The notes under the pieces: generated by a model
What the model saw: the letters and a program-made list of their open reading frames with translations, nothing else
Told to the model about the DNA's origin: nothing
Database searches by the model: none
Source: Rahnella variigena
GTDB taxonomy: Bacteria; Pseudomonadota; Gammaproteobacteria; Enterobacterales; Enterobacteriaceae
Direction: 5' to 3'
Assembly (NCBI RefSeq): GCF_003610915.1
Contig: NZ_NSDJ01000001.1
Coordinates: 1,860,001-1,924,000, forward strand
DNA: 64,000 nt
In this document: piece after piece, positions 10,121-18,979 of the stretch
Layout: each line of letters opens with the position of its first letter
Numbering within the stretch: position 1 is the stretch's first letter
Program-made: the position numbers and the translations under genes

Positions 10121-10508
10121 TAGAAATCACCTCTTTAATTAATCCAGTTCGAAGTTCTATTTCGAGTTGCTGCTCTGTGAAATTGAGCAAATCTTTAGCA
10201 ACTGCCTTATACAAAGACAAAAGTTTGTCGGGAATTTCATGCCCGTTCTTGCGAACACTGTGTTTCAGCCAGCCATCGATATAAAAAATCTTATCCTCAA
10301 AACGGAATGCGACGATGGCACGGCCAAACCCTGATTTCGACCTTCCTGTCGGTGCAATTCTTTTCTTGTAAATGTTGCCAGACAAGTCCGCATCAAAAAG
10401 TCCGTTTGCCAGTTCATGTGCAGACTTGAGGATATCCTTTTCCGACAGTTTGCTATCGGTCATGAAGTCGTGAAAATCCTCTGTAACAAAAATACGTAAA
10501 TCGTTCAT
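10113..10508 (-). CDS. RelE/HigB-like toxin of a type II toxin-antitoxin pair
   Basis: The 131-residue product resembles the RelE toxin family Pfam PF06296. Shared features are an early FVTEDFHDFM segment, GLFDADLSGNIYKKRI, the basic SKSGFGRAIVAFRF core, IDGWLKHS and a C-terminal ELRTGLIKEV. Such toxins usually act as ribosome-dependent mRNA interferases. I chose the ATG at 10508, which has AGGGA 7-8 bp upstream; 17 further codons are open but run across the promoter palindrome. It overlaps the XRE antitoxin by 8 bp. The substrate and activity are inferred only. Confidence 0.83.
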   Translation of the reverse strand: MNDLRIFVTEDFHDFMTDSKLSEKDILKSAHELANGLFDADLSGNIYKKRIAPTGRSKSGFGRAIVAFRFEDKIFYIDGWLKHSVRKNGHEIPDKLLSLYKAVAKDLLNFTEQQLEIELRTGLIKEVISNG

Positions 10509-10530
10509 GCCATCGTCCCTGGTAAAATAA

Positions 10531-10559
10531 ACTATAGTATTTATTACTACAGATCGCAA
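10531..10559 (-). promoter_or_regulatory. Toxin-antitoxin promoter with internal palindromic operator
   Basis: On the minus strand a TTGCGA -35 (10554-10559) and a TATAGT -10 (10531-10536) are separated by 17 bp. CTATAGTA (10532-10539) and TACTACAG (10545-10552) form an inverted repeat with one mismatch and a 5-bp centre that fills the spacer. This is a natural autorepression site for the XRE antitoxin. Confidence 0.6.
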
Positions 10560-10675
10560 GGGGGCACATATTGTTCAGCATCATGAAACATCGCGAAGTG
10601 AACATGAATTTTATTCACGTCCCATGAAGATTCCTCTGTTGCCTGTGAAGCATCTGCATGACAGTATCCTGCCAA

Positions 10676-10708
10676 AGACGTTTAGACATCCAGATGTCTA
10701 AATATAAC
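10676..10708 (+). promoter_or_regulatory. Three contiguous met boxes (MetJ operator) over a promoter
   Basis: AGACGTTT (10676-10683), AGACATCC (10684-10691) and AGATGTCT (10692-10699) are head-to-tail 8-bp matches to the MetJ consensus AGACGTCT. A -10-like TATAAC (10703-10708) follows, with TTTAGA (10681-10686) as a possible -35, so bound MetJ would block the promoter. The gene start is 79 bp after the last box. Confidence 0.8.
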
Positions 10709-10777
10709 GCAAGGTAATTATTTACTTAATGAATCATTCGCATTTCGCCAATGGCGGGATGTCATAAGGAGTTCTCC

Positions 10778-11881
10778 ATGCAACGTACAACACCTCCATT
10801 CCGCGCTGACGTCGTTGGCAGTTTCCTGCGTCCGGCCGCGATTAAAGAAGCCCGTAAGCAATTTCAGGCCGGTGAGATTGATGCCGCGCAGTTGCGCGCC
10901 GTAGAAGATACCGAAATCCGCCGAGTGGTGGATTTGCAGCGTGAAGCCGGTCTGCAAGTGGTCACTGACGGGGAATTCCGCCGCGCATGGTGGCACTTCG
11001 ATTTCTTCGAAGGTCTGGAAGGCGTTGAAGGTTACGACGCGGTGCAGGGGATCCAGTTCAATGGCGTACAGACCAAAGCACGCAGCATCAAAGTCGTCAG
11101 CAAACTGGGGTTCGGCTCACATCCGATGCTGGAAGATTTCCGTTTCCTGAAAAGCATCAGCGGAAGTGCAGTGCCGAAAATGACCATTCCAAGCCCGAGC
11201 GTGATGCATTTCCGCGGTGGCCGTAACGCGATCAGTAAAGAAGTGTATCCGGATCTGAAAGACTACTTTGACGATCTGGCGCAGGTTTACCGTGACGCGA
11301 TTAAGGCGTTTTATGATGCCGGTTGTCGTTATCTGCAACTTGATGACACCGTCTGGGCTTACCTGTGTTCTGAAGATCAGAAGAAGCAAATCCGCGAACG
11401 TGGCGACTCTCCGGAAGAGTTAGCGCGCACTTACGCCGATGTGCTGAACAAAGCGATTGCCGGTAAACCGGATGATCTGGTGATTGGTCTGCATGTCTGT
11501 CGGGGCAACTTCCGTTCCACCTGGATTTCAGAAGGCGGCTATGAACCGGTGGCAGAGATTCTGTTTGGTGGCGTGAACATCGATGCCTTCTTCCTGGAAT
11601 ATGACAACGAGCGTTCCGGGGGCTTTGAGCCGCTGCGTTTTATCAAAAAAGGCCATCAGCAGGCGGTTTTGGGTCTGATCACGACCAAATCCGGTGAGCT
11701 TGAACTGGCGAAAACGGTGGAGGCACGTCTGGCCGAGGCAGCAGAATATCTGGATATCAACCAGATTTGCCTCAGCCCGCAATGTGGTTTCGCTTCAACG
11801 GAAGAGGGCAACAGCCTGACCGAAGCGCAGCAGTGGGAAAAACTGAAGCTGGTCGTCGATATCGCCGCCCGCGTCTGGTAA
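10778..11881 (+). CDS. MetE-like cobalamin-independent methionine synthase family protein (YxjG-type)
   Basis: The 367-residue protein corresponds to the C-terminal catalytic half of MetE, as in the stand-alone YxjG/YxjH and MetE-core proteins. It opens RADVVGSFLRP and has VVTDGEFRR, LQLDDTVWAYLC, a HVCRGN zinc-ligand region and LSPQCGFAS with the second Cys ligand. It would transfer a methyl group to homocysteine; the donor is unknown, because short MetE relatives often do not use methyl-tetrahydropteroyl-triglutamate. I chose the ATG at 10778, which has AAGGA 8 bp upstream. The met boxes in front place it in the methionine regulon. It is absent from this site in E. coli. Confidence 0.85.
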   Translation: MQRTTPPFRADVVGSFLRPAAIKEARKQFQAGEIDAAQLRAVEDTEIRRVVDLQREAGLQVVTDGEFRRAWWHFDFFEGLEGVEGYDAVQGIQFNGVQTKARSIKVVSKLGFGSHPMLEDFRFLKSISGSAVPKMTIPSPSVMHFRGGRNAISKEVYPDLKDYFDDLAQVYRDAIKAFYDAGCRYLQLDDTVWAYLCSEDQKKQIRERGDSPEELARTYADVLNKAIAGKPDDLVIGLHVCRGNFRSTWISEGGYEPVAEILFGGVNIDAFFLEYDNERSGGFEPLRFIKKGHQQAVLGLITTKSGELELAKTVEARLAEAAEYLDINQICLSPQCGFASTEEGNSLTEAQQWEKLKLVVDIAARVW

Positions 11882-12325
11882 TGCCCGCACGTGGTCGAAT
11901 TTTGACCTTGTAAAAATGCTGTAAACTGTGCGTGAAATAACCTGAGAGTGGTGATTTCACGCATTTTTCGTCTTACCGGAGCATATCTTGTGCTTCATTA
12001 GTTCAAAAATCATACATATCATATGGCGTGTTTTTCGTTGTATTTAGTGAATATGCCTGTCTTATATTGTTAATCTGGTTAAACACTCTGCTTTTTGGAT
12101 CGCGGCTTGCCTTTATACGCTATAAACGTTTACCTTAGCGTCCGCTGTCGCTCGATACTCCCTGCATAACAACGTAATTATCTGCATATCATCAGGCGTT
12201 TTTAGCTTACTTCGTTCCTCATCGGATGCTCTCTGGCTTTTTTATGCCATTCATCCTTCTGACGACGTGGCACGGCGACGGCAACGGACACTTTATTCAT
12301 TTGAACAGGCAACACGACACCAATC
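11882..12325. other. 444-bp gene-free region between the MetE-like gene and brnQ
   Basis: It holds the terminator at 11930-11968, a possible sigma-70 promoter (TTGTAT 12038-12043, 18-bp gap, TTATAT 12062-12067) and a long AT-rich leader to brnQ. A 40-codon open frame (12226-12348) overlaps the brnQ start in another frame and has no convincing ribosome site. I see no conserved RNA. Confidence 0.5.
11930..11968 (+). terminator. Intrinsic terminator of the MetE-like gene
   Basis: GCGTGAAAT (11930-11938) pairs perfectly with ATTTCACGC (11954-11962) across 15 nt, followed by ATTTTT. Confidence 0.7.
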
Positions 12326-13645
12326 ATGAGTACTCGTTTAACAAATAAAGATATTATGGCGCTGGGTTTCATGACCTTCGCCTTATTCGTCGGGGCCGGG
12401 AATATTATTTTCCCGCCAATGGTTGGCCTGCAGGCAGGTCATGACGTCTGGTGGGCTGCCGCCGGATTTATGATTACCGCGGTCGGACTCCCGGTGATGA
12501 CGGTAATTGCACTTGCGCGCGTTGGCGGCGGTGTGGATGCCCTGAGTACGCCAATTGGTCGTGGTGCCGGTATTCTTCTGGCTACCGTTTGTTATCTCGC
12601 CGTAGGGCCGCTGTTTGCCACGCCGCGTACCGCAACGGTTTCGTTTGAAGTGGGGATCGCGCCGATGACCGGTGACGGCCCGCTGCCGCTGCTGATTTAC
12701 AGTGTGATTTATTTCACTCTGGTTATCGGTATTTCCCTGTATCCGGGCCGTTTGCTTGATACTGTCGGACATTTCCTTGCACCGCTGAAAATGGTCGCAC
12801 TGGCTGCGCTGGGTATCGCTGCACTGTTGTGGCCTGCCGGTCAGCCAATGCCTGCTGTCGGCGCTTACCAGACCGTTCCTTTCTCCAGTGGCTTTGTTAA
12901 TGGCTATCTGACCATGGATACGCTTGGTGCGCTGGTGTTCGGTATCGTTATCGTTAATGCCGCGCGTTCCCGCGGTGTTTCTGATGCGAAATTGCTGACC
13001 CGTTATACTGTTCTGGCCGGTCTGATTGCCGGTCTGGGACTGATGCTGGTTTATCTGAGCCTGTTCAAACTCGGTGAAAACAGCGCCTCGCTGGTGCCGG
13101 ATGCGACCAACGGTGCGGTTATCCTGCATGCTTATGTCGCTCATACTTTTGGTAGTGTTGGCAGCTTCTTCTTAGGTGCGCTGATTTTCATCGCCTGTAT
13201 GGTGACAGCGGTTGGCCTGACCTGCGCCTGTGCGGAATTTTTTGCCCAATATCTGCCGCTGTCTTACAAAACGCTGGTATTCATTCTGGGTCTGTTCTCC
13301 ATGCTGGTGTCCAACCTCGGGTTGAGCCATCTGATCCAGATTTCTGTGCCGGTACTGACGGCTATTTATCCGCCATGTATCGCGCTGGTTGTGCTGAGCT
13401 TTACCCTTCGCTGGTGGAACAGCACCACACGTATTGTGGCGCCGGTCATGGTAGTGAGCCTGGTGTTCGGCATTGTTGACGGTATTAAGGCTTCTGCTTT
13501 TGCTGATCTGATGCCAGCCTGGACCGCGAACTTGCCACTGGCTGCGCAAGGTCTTGCCTGGTTACCACCGTCATTATTAATGCTGGTACTGGTCGGGATT
13601 TATGACAAAATCAGCGGCCCGCGCAGCGTCACCGCGCACCAATGA
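12326..13645 (+). CDS. brnQ: Branched-chain amino acid transporter BrnQ
   Basis: BrnQ is the LIVCS-family cation symporter for leucine, isoleucine and valine in the inner membrane. The 439-residue protein matches E. coli BrnQ in length and motifs: [21 protein letters not shown] opening (here [17 protein letters not shown]), [43 protein letters not shown] and a conserved [12 protein letters not shown]. About twelve hydrophobic segments are evident. The ATG at 12326 is in the family position but its ribosome site is weak. Its place between phoR and proY is the ancestral one. Lrp control is known elsewhere but cannot be seen here. Confidence 0.97.
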   Translation: MSTRLTNKDIMALGFMTFALFVGAGNIIFPPMVGLQAGHDVWWAAAGFMITAVGLPVMTVIALARVGGGVDALSTPIGRGAGILLATVCYLAVGPLFATPRTATVSFEVGIAPMTGDGPLPLLIYSVIYFTLVIGISLYPGRLLDTVGHFLAPLKMVALAALGIAALLWPAGQPMPAVGAYQTVPFSSGFVNGYLTMDTLGALVFGIVIVNAARSRGVSDAKLLTRYTVLAGLIAGLGLMLVYLSLFKLGENSASLVPDATNGAVILHAYVAHTFGSVGSFFLGALIFIACMVTAVGLTCACAEFFAQYLPLSYKTLVFILGLFSMLVSNLGLSHLIQISVPVLTAIYPPCIALVVLSFTLRWWNSTTRIVAPVMVVSLVFGIVDGIKASAFADLMPAWTANLPLAAQGLAWLPPSLLMLVLVGIYDKISGPRSVTAHQ

Positions 13646-13707
13646 TTATCGGGTGAATGTTCGAAGACCTGAAATAATGATCGTCTGAAGAATATTTAGC
13701 CAATCAG

Positions 13708-13735
13708 GCCACGGAGAACCCTTCCGTGGCTTTTT
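13708..13735 (+). terminator. Intrinsic terminator of brnQ
   Basis: GCCACGGA (13708-13715) pairs perfectly with TCCGTGGC (13723-13730) across a 7-nt loop, followed by TTTTT. Confidence 0.88.
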
Positions 13736-13801
13736 CATTGGCAGGCTAAAAGTCATTTTTTAGAATACGATTTTTGATAGTTAAAAAAACAACACGGGTT
13801 A

Positions 13802-15232
13802 ATGCACATGCAGCAAGAAGCTGAACAACCAACAGCGCAGAACGAAGCGCCGGGCACGAAATTAAAACGTGGCCTGACAACGCGCCATATTCGCTTTATG
13901 GCACTGGGATCAGCCATCGGAACCGGACTGTTTTATGGCTCGGCAGATGCCATCAAAATGGCGGGCCCGAGTGTATTGCTGGCGTATCTGGTCGGCGGGA
14001 TCATTGCGTTTATCATCATGCGCGCCCTCGGTGAGATGTCCGTTCACAACCCGCAGAGCGGTTCATTCTCCCGTTATGCGCAGGATTATCTCGGGCCGAT
14101 GGCGGGTTACATCACCGGCTGGACGTATTGTTTCGAAATCCTGATCGTCGCCATCGCCGATGTGACGGCATTCGGCATTTATATGGGCGTCTGGTTCCCG
14201 GATGTGCCGCAATGGACCTGGGTGCTCAGCGTGGTGCTGATTATCGGCGCGATCAATCTGGTCAGCGTGAAAGTCTTCGGCGAGCTGGAGTTCTGGTTCT
14301 CCTTCTTCAAAGTACTGACCATCATCATCATGATCGTGGCAGGCTTTGGCATTATTTTCTGGGGCATTGGTAACGGCGGACAGGCCACCGGTATCCACAA
14401 TCTGTGGAGCAACGGCGGCTTCTTCAGCCAGGGTATCATGGGGACGATTCTGTCACTCCAGCTGGTGATGTTTGCTTACGGCGGCATTGAGATCATCGGC
14501 ATCACAGCCGGTGAAGCTGAGAATCCAAAGCAATCCATTCCGAAAGCCATCAACTCTGTTCCGCTGCGTATTCTGGTGTTTTACGTGGGTACGCTGTTTG
14601 TGATTATGTCCATTTTCCCATGGAATCAGGTGGGGACGCAGGGCAGTCCGTTCGTTCTGACCTTCCAGCATATGGGCATTACGGCGGCAGCGGCTATTCT
14701 CAATTTCGTGGTGATCACCGCGTCGCTTTCTGCCATCAATAGTGATGTGTTCGGCGTGGGCCGTATGCTGCACGGTATGGCAGAGCAGGGACAGGCACCG
14801 AAAATGTTCAGCAAGGTTTCGCGTCTGGGGACGCCGTGGGTCACTGTGCTGGTGATGATGGCGGCGCTGCTGGTGGCGGTTTACCTGAACTACATCATGC
14901 CGTCAAACGTGTTCCTGGTGATCGCGTCTCTGGCGACGTTCGCAACTGTCTGGGTGTGGATTATGATCCTGTTCTCCCAGATTGGTTTCCGTCGCAAGCT
15001 GAGCAAACAGCAGGTTAAAGAACTTGAGTTCCCGCTGCGTGGCGGTGTTTACACCTCCGTGTTCGGTATCATTTTCCTGGTGTTCATCATTGGCCTGATT
15101 GGTTACTTCCCGGATACCCGTATTTCGCTGTATGTCGGGATGGTTTGGGTTGTGGCGCTGCTGGTCGGTTATGCCTTTAAACTGCGCAATGACCGCAAAA
15201 AACAAGCGCTGGCGCTGAACAACAAAGCGTAA
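13802..15232 (+). CDS. proY: ProY, amino acid-polyamine-organocation family permease
   Basis: ProY is an inner-membrane permease close to the LysP/AroP/GabP group; E. coli ProY was described as a cryptic proline transporter. The 476-residue protein (457 in E. coli) has about twelve membrane segments and near-identical blocks such as [48 protein letters not shown] and [20 protein letters not shown]. It has a 20-residue polar N-terminal extension. The start may be 13802 or the next ATG at 13808; neither has a strong ribosome site. It is transcribed separately from brnQ, since a terminator lies between them. Confidence 0.94.
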   Translation: MHMQQEAEQPTAQNEAPGTKLKRGLTTRHIRFMALGSAIGTGLFYGSADAIKMAGPSVLLAYLVGGIIAFIIMRALGEMSVHNPQSGSFSRYAQDYLGPMAGYITGWTYCFEILIVAIADVTAFGIYMGVWFPDVPQWTWVLSVVLIIGAINLVSVKVFGELEFWFSFFKVLTIIIMIVAGFGIIFWGIGNGGQATGIHNLWSNGGFFSQGIMGTILSLQLVMFAYGGIEIIGITAGEAENPKQSIPKAINSVPLRILVFYVGTLFVIMSIFPWNQVGTQGSPFVLTFQHMGITAAAAILNFVVITASLSAINSDVFGVGRMLHGMAEQGQAPKMFSKVSRLGTPWVTVLVMMAALLVAVYLNYIMPSNVFLVIASLATFATVWVWIMILFSQIGFRRKLSKQQVKELEFPLRGGVYTSVFGIIFLVFIIGLIGYFPDTRISLYVGMVWVVALLVGYAFKLRNDRKKQALALNNKA

Positions 15233-15260
15233 GCAAGCACTTACCTTCCGGTAAGGAAAA

Positions 15261-15291
15261 GCCCCGGGATCTGATGATCTCGGGGCTTTTT
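15261..15291 (+). terminator. Intrinsic terminator of proY
   Basis: GCCCCGGGATC and GATCTCGGGGC form an 11-bp stem with one G-T pair and a TGAT loop, followed by TTTTT. Confidence 0.9.
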
Positions 15292-15310
15292 ACTGTTTAT
15301 AAATTTTATT

Positions 15311-15427
15311 AACCAAATCATTCGGACTACATCAAGGCGGCAACTGAGTACATCCCCGGGAGCTTACACAGGTAAGTGACCGGGGTGAATGAAGGCAGCC
15401 AACGCAGAGATAGCGTGAAGGATGCCA
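15311..15427. repeat. ERIC element, copy 1
   Basis: This stretch carries the ERIC (intergenic repeat unit) core. It contains ATCCCCGGGAGCTTACA and GGTAAGTGACCGGGGTGA, the sites matched by the classic ERIC primers, preceded by AAGGCGGCAA and followed by GAAGGCAGCCAACGC. The length of about 117 bp is close to the usual 127. It ends next to the ggt stop codon (15429-15431). ERIC elements are non-autonomous miniature elements of enterobacteria; when transcribed they fold into long hairpins. Confidence 0.88.
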
Positions 15428-15428
15428 G

Positions 15429-17180
15429 TTAATAGCCGATGGCCGCACCTGCTGGGCGTCGCACATCATTCGCGCCGTACAGATAACCTTCGCGCACCTT
15501 GCCTGAAACTGCCGAGTCATTACCTGAGGTCGCGGATGTCACGCCAGCGGCACCCGGTAATCCCACCATAATCAGCTCTGCGGCACCCCACGGCGTTTGT
15601 TCCACCATTTTGTAACCCATCTTCTGCAGAATGTTCAGGCTGTCCTGTGAAACGCCGCGCTGCTCGTAATAGACTTCATCCGGCAACCATTGATGATGAA
15701 TACGTGGCGCATTCACCGCTTCCTGCGGTGGCATACCGTGGTCGATAACATTCAGCGCTGTTTGCAGAGTGATGGTGATGATGCGCGAACCCCCCGGCGA
15801 GCCGAGAACCATGAAGGTTTTGCCGTCTTTGGTCACTAAACTCGGACTCATAGACGATAGTGGGCGCTTACCGGGGGCGATAGCGTTTTTAACGCCCTGC
15901 ACCAGGCCGAAGAGGTTTTTCTCACCGACTTTGGTGGTGAAGTCATCCATTTCATCATTAAGGAAGAAACCGGTTCCTGGCGCGATGACCACAGAGCCAA
16001 ACAGGCCATTAATGGTGTAAGTGGTAGAGACGGCGTTACCCATTTTATCGACGATAGAGTAATGGGTGGTTTCCGGTTTCTCGTGCGGTTCCATCCCCGG
16101 CTGAACGGCTGTGGAAGGCGTGGCTTTATCTGCTACTATTTTCTTACGAATTTCTTCGGAGTAGCTTTTGCTGATCAGGCGGTCAATCGGGTTTTTCACA
16201 AATTCCGGATCGCCAAGATAGGTATTGCGGTCCATGTAAGCATGGCGCATGGCTTCGGTGAGGACATGAATCGACGCCGCTGAGTTGAAGCCCATGCTCT
16301 TGATGTCGTAGCCCTCAACGATGTTGAGAATTTCACACATCGTCACGCCGCCGGAGCTCGGCGGCGGTGCGGAAACAAATTTATAGCCCCGATAGCTGCA
16401 GGTGATCGGCGCGTCTTCAGTGACTTTATAATTCGCGAAATCTGCCGCTGTCAGGATACCGCCGCCTTTTTTGGAGGCCGCTTCCACAGCAGCCGGGATT
16501 TTGCCTTTATAGAAAGCATCCGGCCCGTGTTTTGAAATGGATTCCAGCGTATTGGCTAAATCGGTTTGAACCAGTTTATCGCCCGGCTGTAGCGCGCTGC
16601 CGTCTTTACGCAGGAAAATGCGCGCTGCCTCAGGATCTTCTTTGAAGCGGTCAACCTTGGTATCGAGAATATCGGTATCGGCGCGGGTCAGCACAAAGCC
16701 CTGACGGGCAAGTTTAATCGCCGGTGCCATCACCTGCTGGCGCGTCAGTTTGCCGTATTCCTTCTGCACCGTATCCAGGCCCAGTACTGTGCCCGGTACA
16801 CCTGCCGCGAGATATCCGTACAGGCTGGCGCCTTTTTTCACATTGCCGTCGGCGTCCAGATACATATTGGCGCTGGCGGCGGCAGGTGCGGTTTCGCGGA
16901 AGTTAATGAAAGTGTCCTTGCCATCAGCAAGATGCACCGTCATGAAGCCTCCGCCGCCGATATTGCCACAACATGGGTTGACGACGGCCTGCGCGTAGCC
17001 GACGGCCACGGCGGCATCAATGGCGTTTCCGCCCATTTTTAGAATATCGACACCGACCTGAGAGGCCAGATATTGCGAAGTGACAACCATGCCGTTTTTG
17101 GCTTCAACCGCAGGACTGGACGCGGCATACAGCGGGAAGCTGGTCAGTAAGGCCAGCGCGATGAGTGATTTCCGTAACAT
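15429..17180 (-). CDS. ggt: Periplasmic gamma-glutamyltransferase
   Basis: Ggt cleaves and transfers gamma-glutamyl groups from glutathione and related compounds in the periplasm. The 583-residue precursor (580 in E. coli) has a Sec signal peptide (KSLIALALLTSFPLYA, cut near residue 19). It matures by self-cleavage before the nucleophile Thr of PETTHYSIVDKMGN near residue 371. Substrate-binding blocks are also present: GGGGFMTVH, PLSSMSPSLV and GSPGGSRI. It sits with the peroxiredoxin gene where E. coli has malZ. An ERIC element abuts its 3' end, so no separate terminator is seen. Confidence 0.95.
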   Translation of the reverse strand: MLRKSLIALALLTSFPLYAASSPAVEAKNGMVVTSQYLASQVGVDILKMGGNAIDAAVAVGYAQAVVNPCCGNIGGGGFMTVHLADGKDTFINFRETAPAAASANMYLDADGNVKKGASLYGYLAAGVPGTVLGLDTVQKEYGKLTRQQVMAPAIKLARQGFVLTRADTDILDTKVDRFKEDPEAARIFLRKDGSALQPGDKLVQTDLANTLESISKHGPDAFYKGKIPAAVEAASKKGGGILTAADFANYKVTEDAPITCSYRGYKFVSAPPPSSGGVTMCEILNIVEGYDIKSMGFNSAASIHVLTEAMRHAYMDRNTYLGDPEFVKNPIDRLISKSYSEEIRKKIVADKATPSTAVQPGMEPHEKPETTHYSIVDKMGNAVSTTYTINGLFGSVVIAPGTGFFLNDEMDDFTTKVGEKNLFGLVQGVKNAIAPGKRPLSSMSPSLVTKDGKTFMVLGSPGGSRIITITLQTALNVIDHGMPPQEAVNAPRIHHQWLPDEVYYEQRGVSQDSLNILQKMGYKMVEQTPWGAAELIMVGLPGAAGVTSATSGNDSAVSGKVREGYLYGANDVRRPAGAAIGY

Positions 17181-17381
17181 AGGGGCTCCTGTTTATTACC
17201 CTGTCTTATGAGTCATAACCTTCAGGTTATTGTGTGATAACGCTTTTTTGTGTGTTTTATCCGATCAGAACTATGCAAACTGCACGCCATAATGACCGGA
17301 GTGGAACATTTTCAGCGTAGACGTAAAACAGGCAGAACAGGGAGCGGGAAGGGGAAATTGTGATCGTGCCGGATGGCAGGC

Positions 17382-17412
17382 AAAAAAAAACGGCCAGCTA
17401 AGCTGACCGTTA
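17382..17412 (-). terminator. Intrinsic terminator of the peroxiredoxin gene
   Basis: On the minus strand AACGGTCAGC and CTGGCCGTT (one mismatch) form a stem around TTAG, followed by a run of nine T. Confidence 0.88.
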
Positions 17413-17436
17413 TTGACCTTGAAATCCGTGAAGGGA

Positions 17437-18039
17437 TTACAGGTTTGACGCGTTTTCTGTCAGGTATTTAGCCACGCCGTCCGGAGAAGCGCCCATACCT
17501 TTTTTGCCTTTTTCCCACTGAGCCGGGCACACTTCGCCGTGCTCTTCGTGGAATTGCAGTGCGTCAACCATACGCAGCATTTCGTCGATGTTACGACCCA
17601 GTGGCAGATCGTTCACTACCTGGTGACGAACAACGCCTTCTTTGTCGATCAGGAAAGAGCCGCGCAGTGCAACGCCAGCGTCCGGATGTTCGATACCGTA
17701 GGCTTTCTGAATTTCGCGTTTGATGTCAGCAACCATCGCGTATTTAACAGGACCGATACCGCCTTTCTCAACAGGGGTGTTACGCCATGCGTTGTGAACG
17801 AACTCGGAGTCGAAGGACACGCCTACCACTTCTACGCCACGTTTCTGGAATTCTTCGTAACGGTGATCGAAAGCGATCAGCTCAGAAGGACATACGAAAG
17901 TGAAGTCCATTGGCCAGAAGAAGATAACAGTAGGTTTGCCTGCAGTGTGTTTTTTGAAGTTGAAGTTTTCAACTACTTCGCCGCTACCGAGAACTGCTGC
18001 TGCGGTGAAGTCAGGGGCTGGACGAGTTACCAGAACCAT
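17437..18039 (-). CDS. Typical 2-Cys peroxiredoxin (AhpC/TSA family)
   Basis: This 200-residue thiol peroxidase reduces hydrogen peroxide and organic peroxides. The peroxidatic Cys is at residue 50 in DFTFVCPSE and the resolving Cys at 171 in GEVCPAQW, so it is a complete 2-Cys Prx1-type enzyme. The start is the ATG at 18039, with AAGGAGTAA just upstream; 37 extra in-frame codons upstream lack family similarity. No dedicated reductase gene is next to it, so thioredoxin or AhpF elsewhere would recycle it. A homologue in this position beside acpH is familiar to me from Yersinia. E. coli lacks it here. Confidence 0.95.
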   Translation of the reverse strand: MVLVTRPAPDFTAAAVLGSGEVVENFNFKKHTAGKPTVIFFWPMDFTFVCPSELIAFDHRYEEFQKRGVEVVGVSFDSEFVHNAWRNTPVEKGGIGPVKYAMVADIKREIQKAYGIEHPDAGVALRGSFLIDKEGVVRHQVVNDLPLGRNIDEMLRMVDALQFHEEHGEVCPAQWEKGKKGMGASPDGVAKYLTENASNL

Positions 18040-18263
18040 AATATTACTCCTTATGAAACCCTTACGGGCGTCGTAGGTGAGAAGGAAGGGTGAACAAAAC
18101 GACTGCCAGTATAGGGGCAACCCGCAGGTGAATAAACCCCATCGCACCAATCAATCAGATAGCATCCGGCTATCAGTCTTTGACGTAAGTCTCAAACTTT
18201 TTTAACAACAACCTTTTGGATTGCAGGGAATTGCGGATGGAATCACAAAATTCGCAGTGTTTG

Positions 18264-18845
18264 TCAGATTTGCCGGTCTTTCGCCTGTTGCATCATGACC
18301 GGATAAAACTGCCAAAAAAGCTGTTCGAGGGCGTCGTAATTGAGCTCGATATCATGGAAGGAACCGGTCAGCGCGCCGAGCTTTGGCCGCCGGTTAGCCA
18401 TGCCTCGCAATACGTCGCCAATAAAAGGCAGCACGGCATAACGTTCCATCCAGCGTTCCGGCCATAAATACGCATTCAGATTCTGGAAGCGTTCCGGCAT
18501 TTCAGGCAACTGTGGCTCGATTTCCTGCTGGCAGCCGTCAAGAAAATCTTCCAGCGACTGCTGAGGATGAATGCTGTCCCAGTGACGTGAGAGAAAATGA
18601 TCCCAGACCACATCGAGCGTGATGGGCGCGACGCGGCGAAAATCTTCACGAAAATAGCTGCGGGCAATTTTCACTTCCGGCAGCGAATCGGTCATGGTAT
18701 CTACGCGGCGATGCATACGGATCCCGCTGACAATTTCAGCTGAATATTGTCCGTCAGGATTGCCGCGAACGAAGTCAGCCAGCAGGTTGCCGGTCAGTGA
18801 GCTTTGGGCCAGTGAGGCCAGATGGAGGTGAGCGAGAAAATTCAT
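18264..18845 (-). CDS. acpH: Acyl carrier protein phosphodiesterase AcpH
   Basis: AcpH removes the 4'-phosphopantetheine group from holo-ACP. The 193-residue protein (193 in E. coli YajB) has the family opening [20 protein letters not shown], then [41 protein letters not shown] and FWQFYPVMM. The conserved His and Asp residues of the HD-like metal site ([19 protein letters not shown]) are present. It is transcribed divergently from queA, as in E. coli. Confidence 0.95.
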   Translation of the reverse strand: MNFLAHLHLASLAQSSLTGNLLADFVRGNPDGQYSAEIVSGIRMHRRVDTMTDSLPEVKIARSYFREDFRRVAPITLDVVWDHFLSRHWDSIHPQQSLEDFLDGCQQEIEPQLPEMPERFQNLNAYLWPERWMERYAVLPFIGDVLRGMANRRPKLGALTGSFHDIELNYDALEQLFWQFYPVMMQQAKDRQI

Positions 18846-18979
18846 GACGGCAGTATAACGCAGGAAAGTTGATCTCTGACAGGGCAGCGGATGCCTTTAT
18901 TGACGCAGATGCTTGCAGGGGATGCCCCGTCCCTCTAGACTAAGCCGCCTGTTTTTGTCGTTAAGTGAAGTGAAAAGCC

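Noticed and set aside
12383..13144. 253-codon open frame antisense to brnQ
   Set aside because: Its product is a polar Gln/Arg/His-rich sequence produced by reading membrane-protein codons backwards. BrnQ is clearly the real gene.
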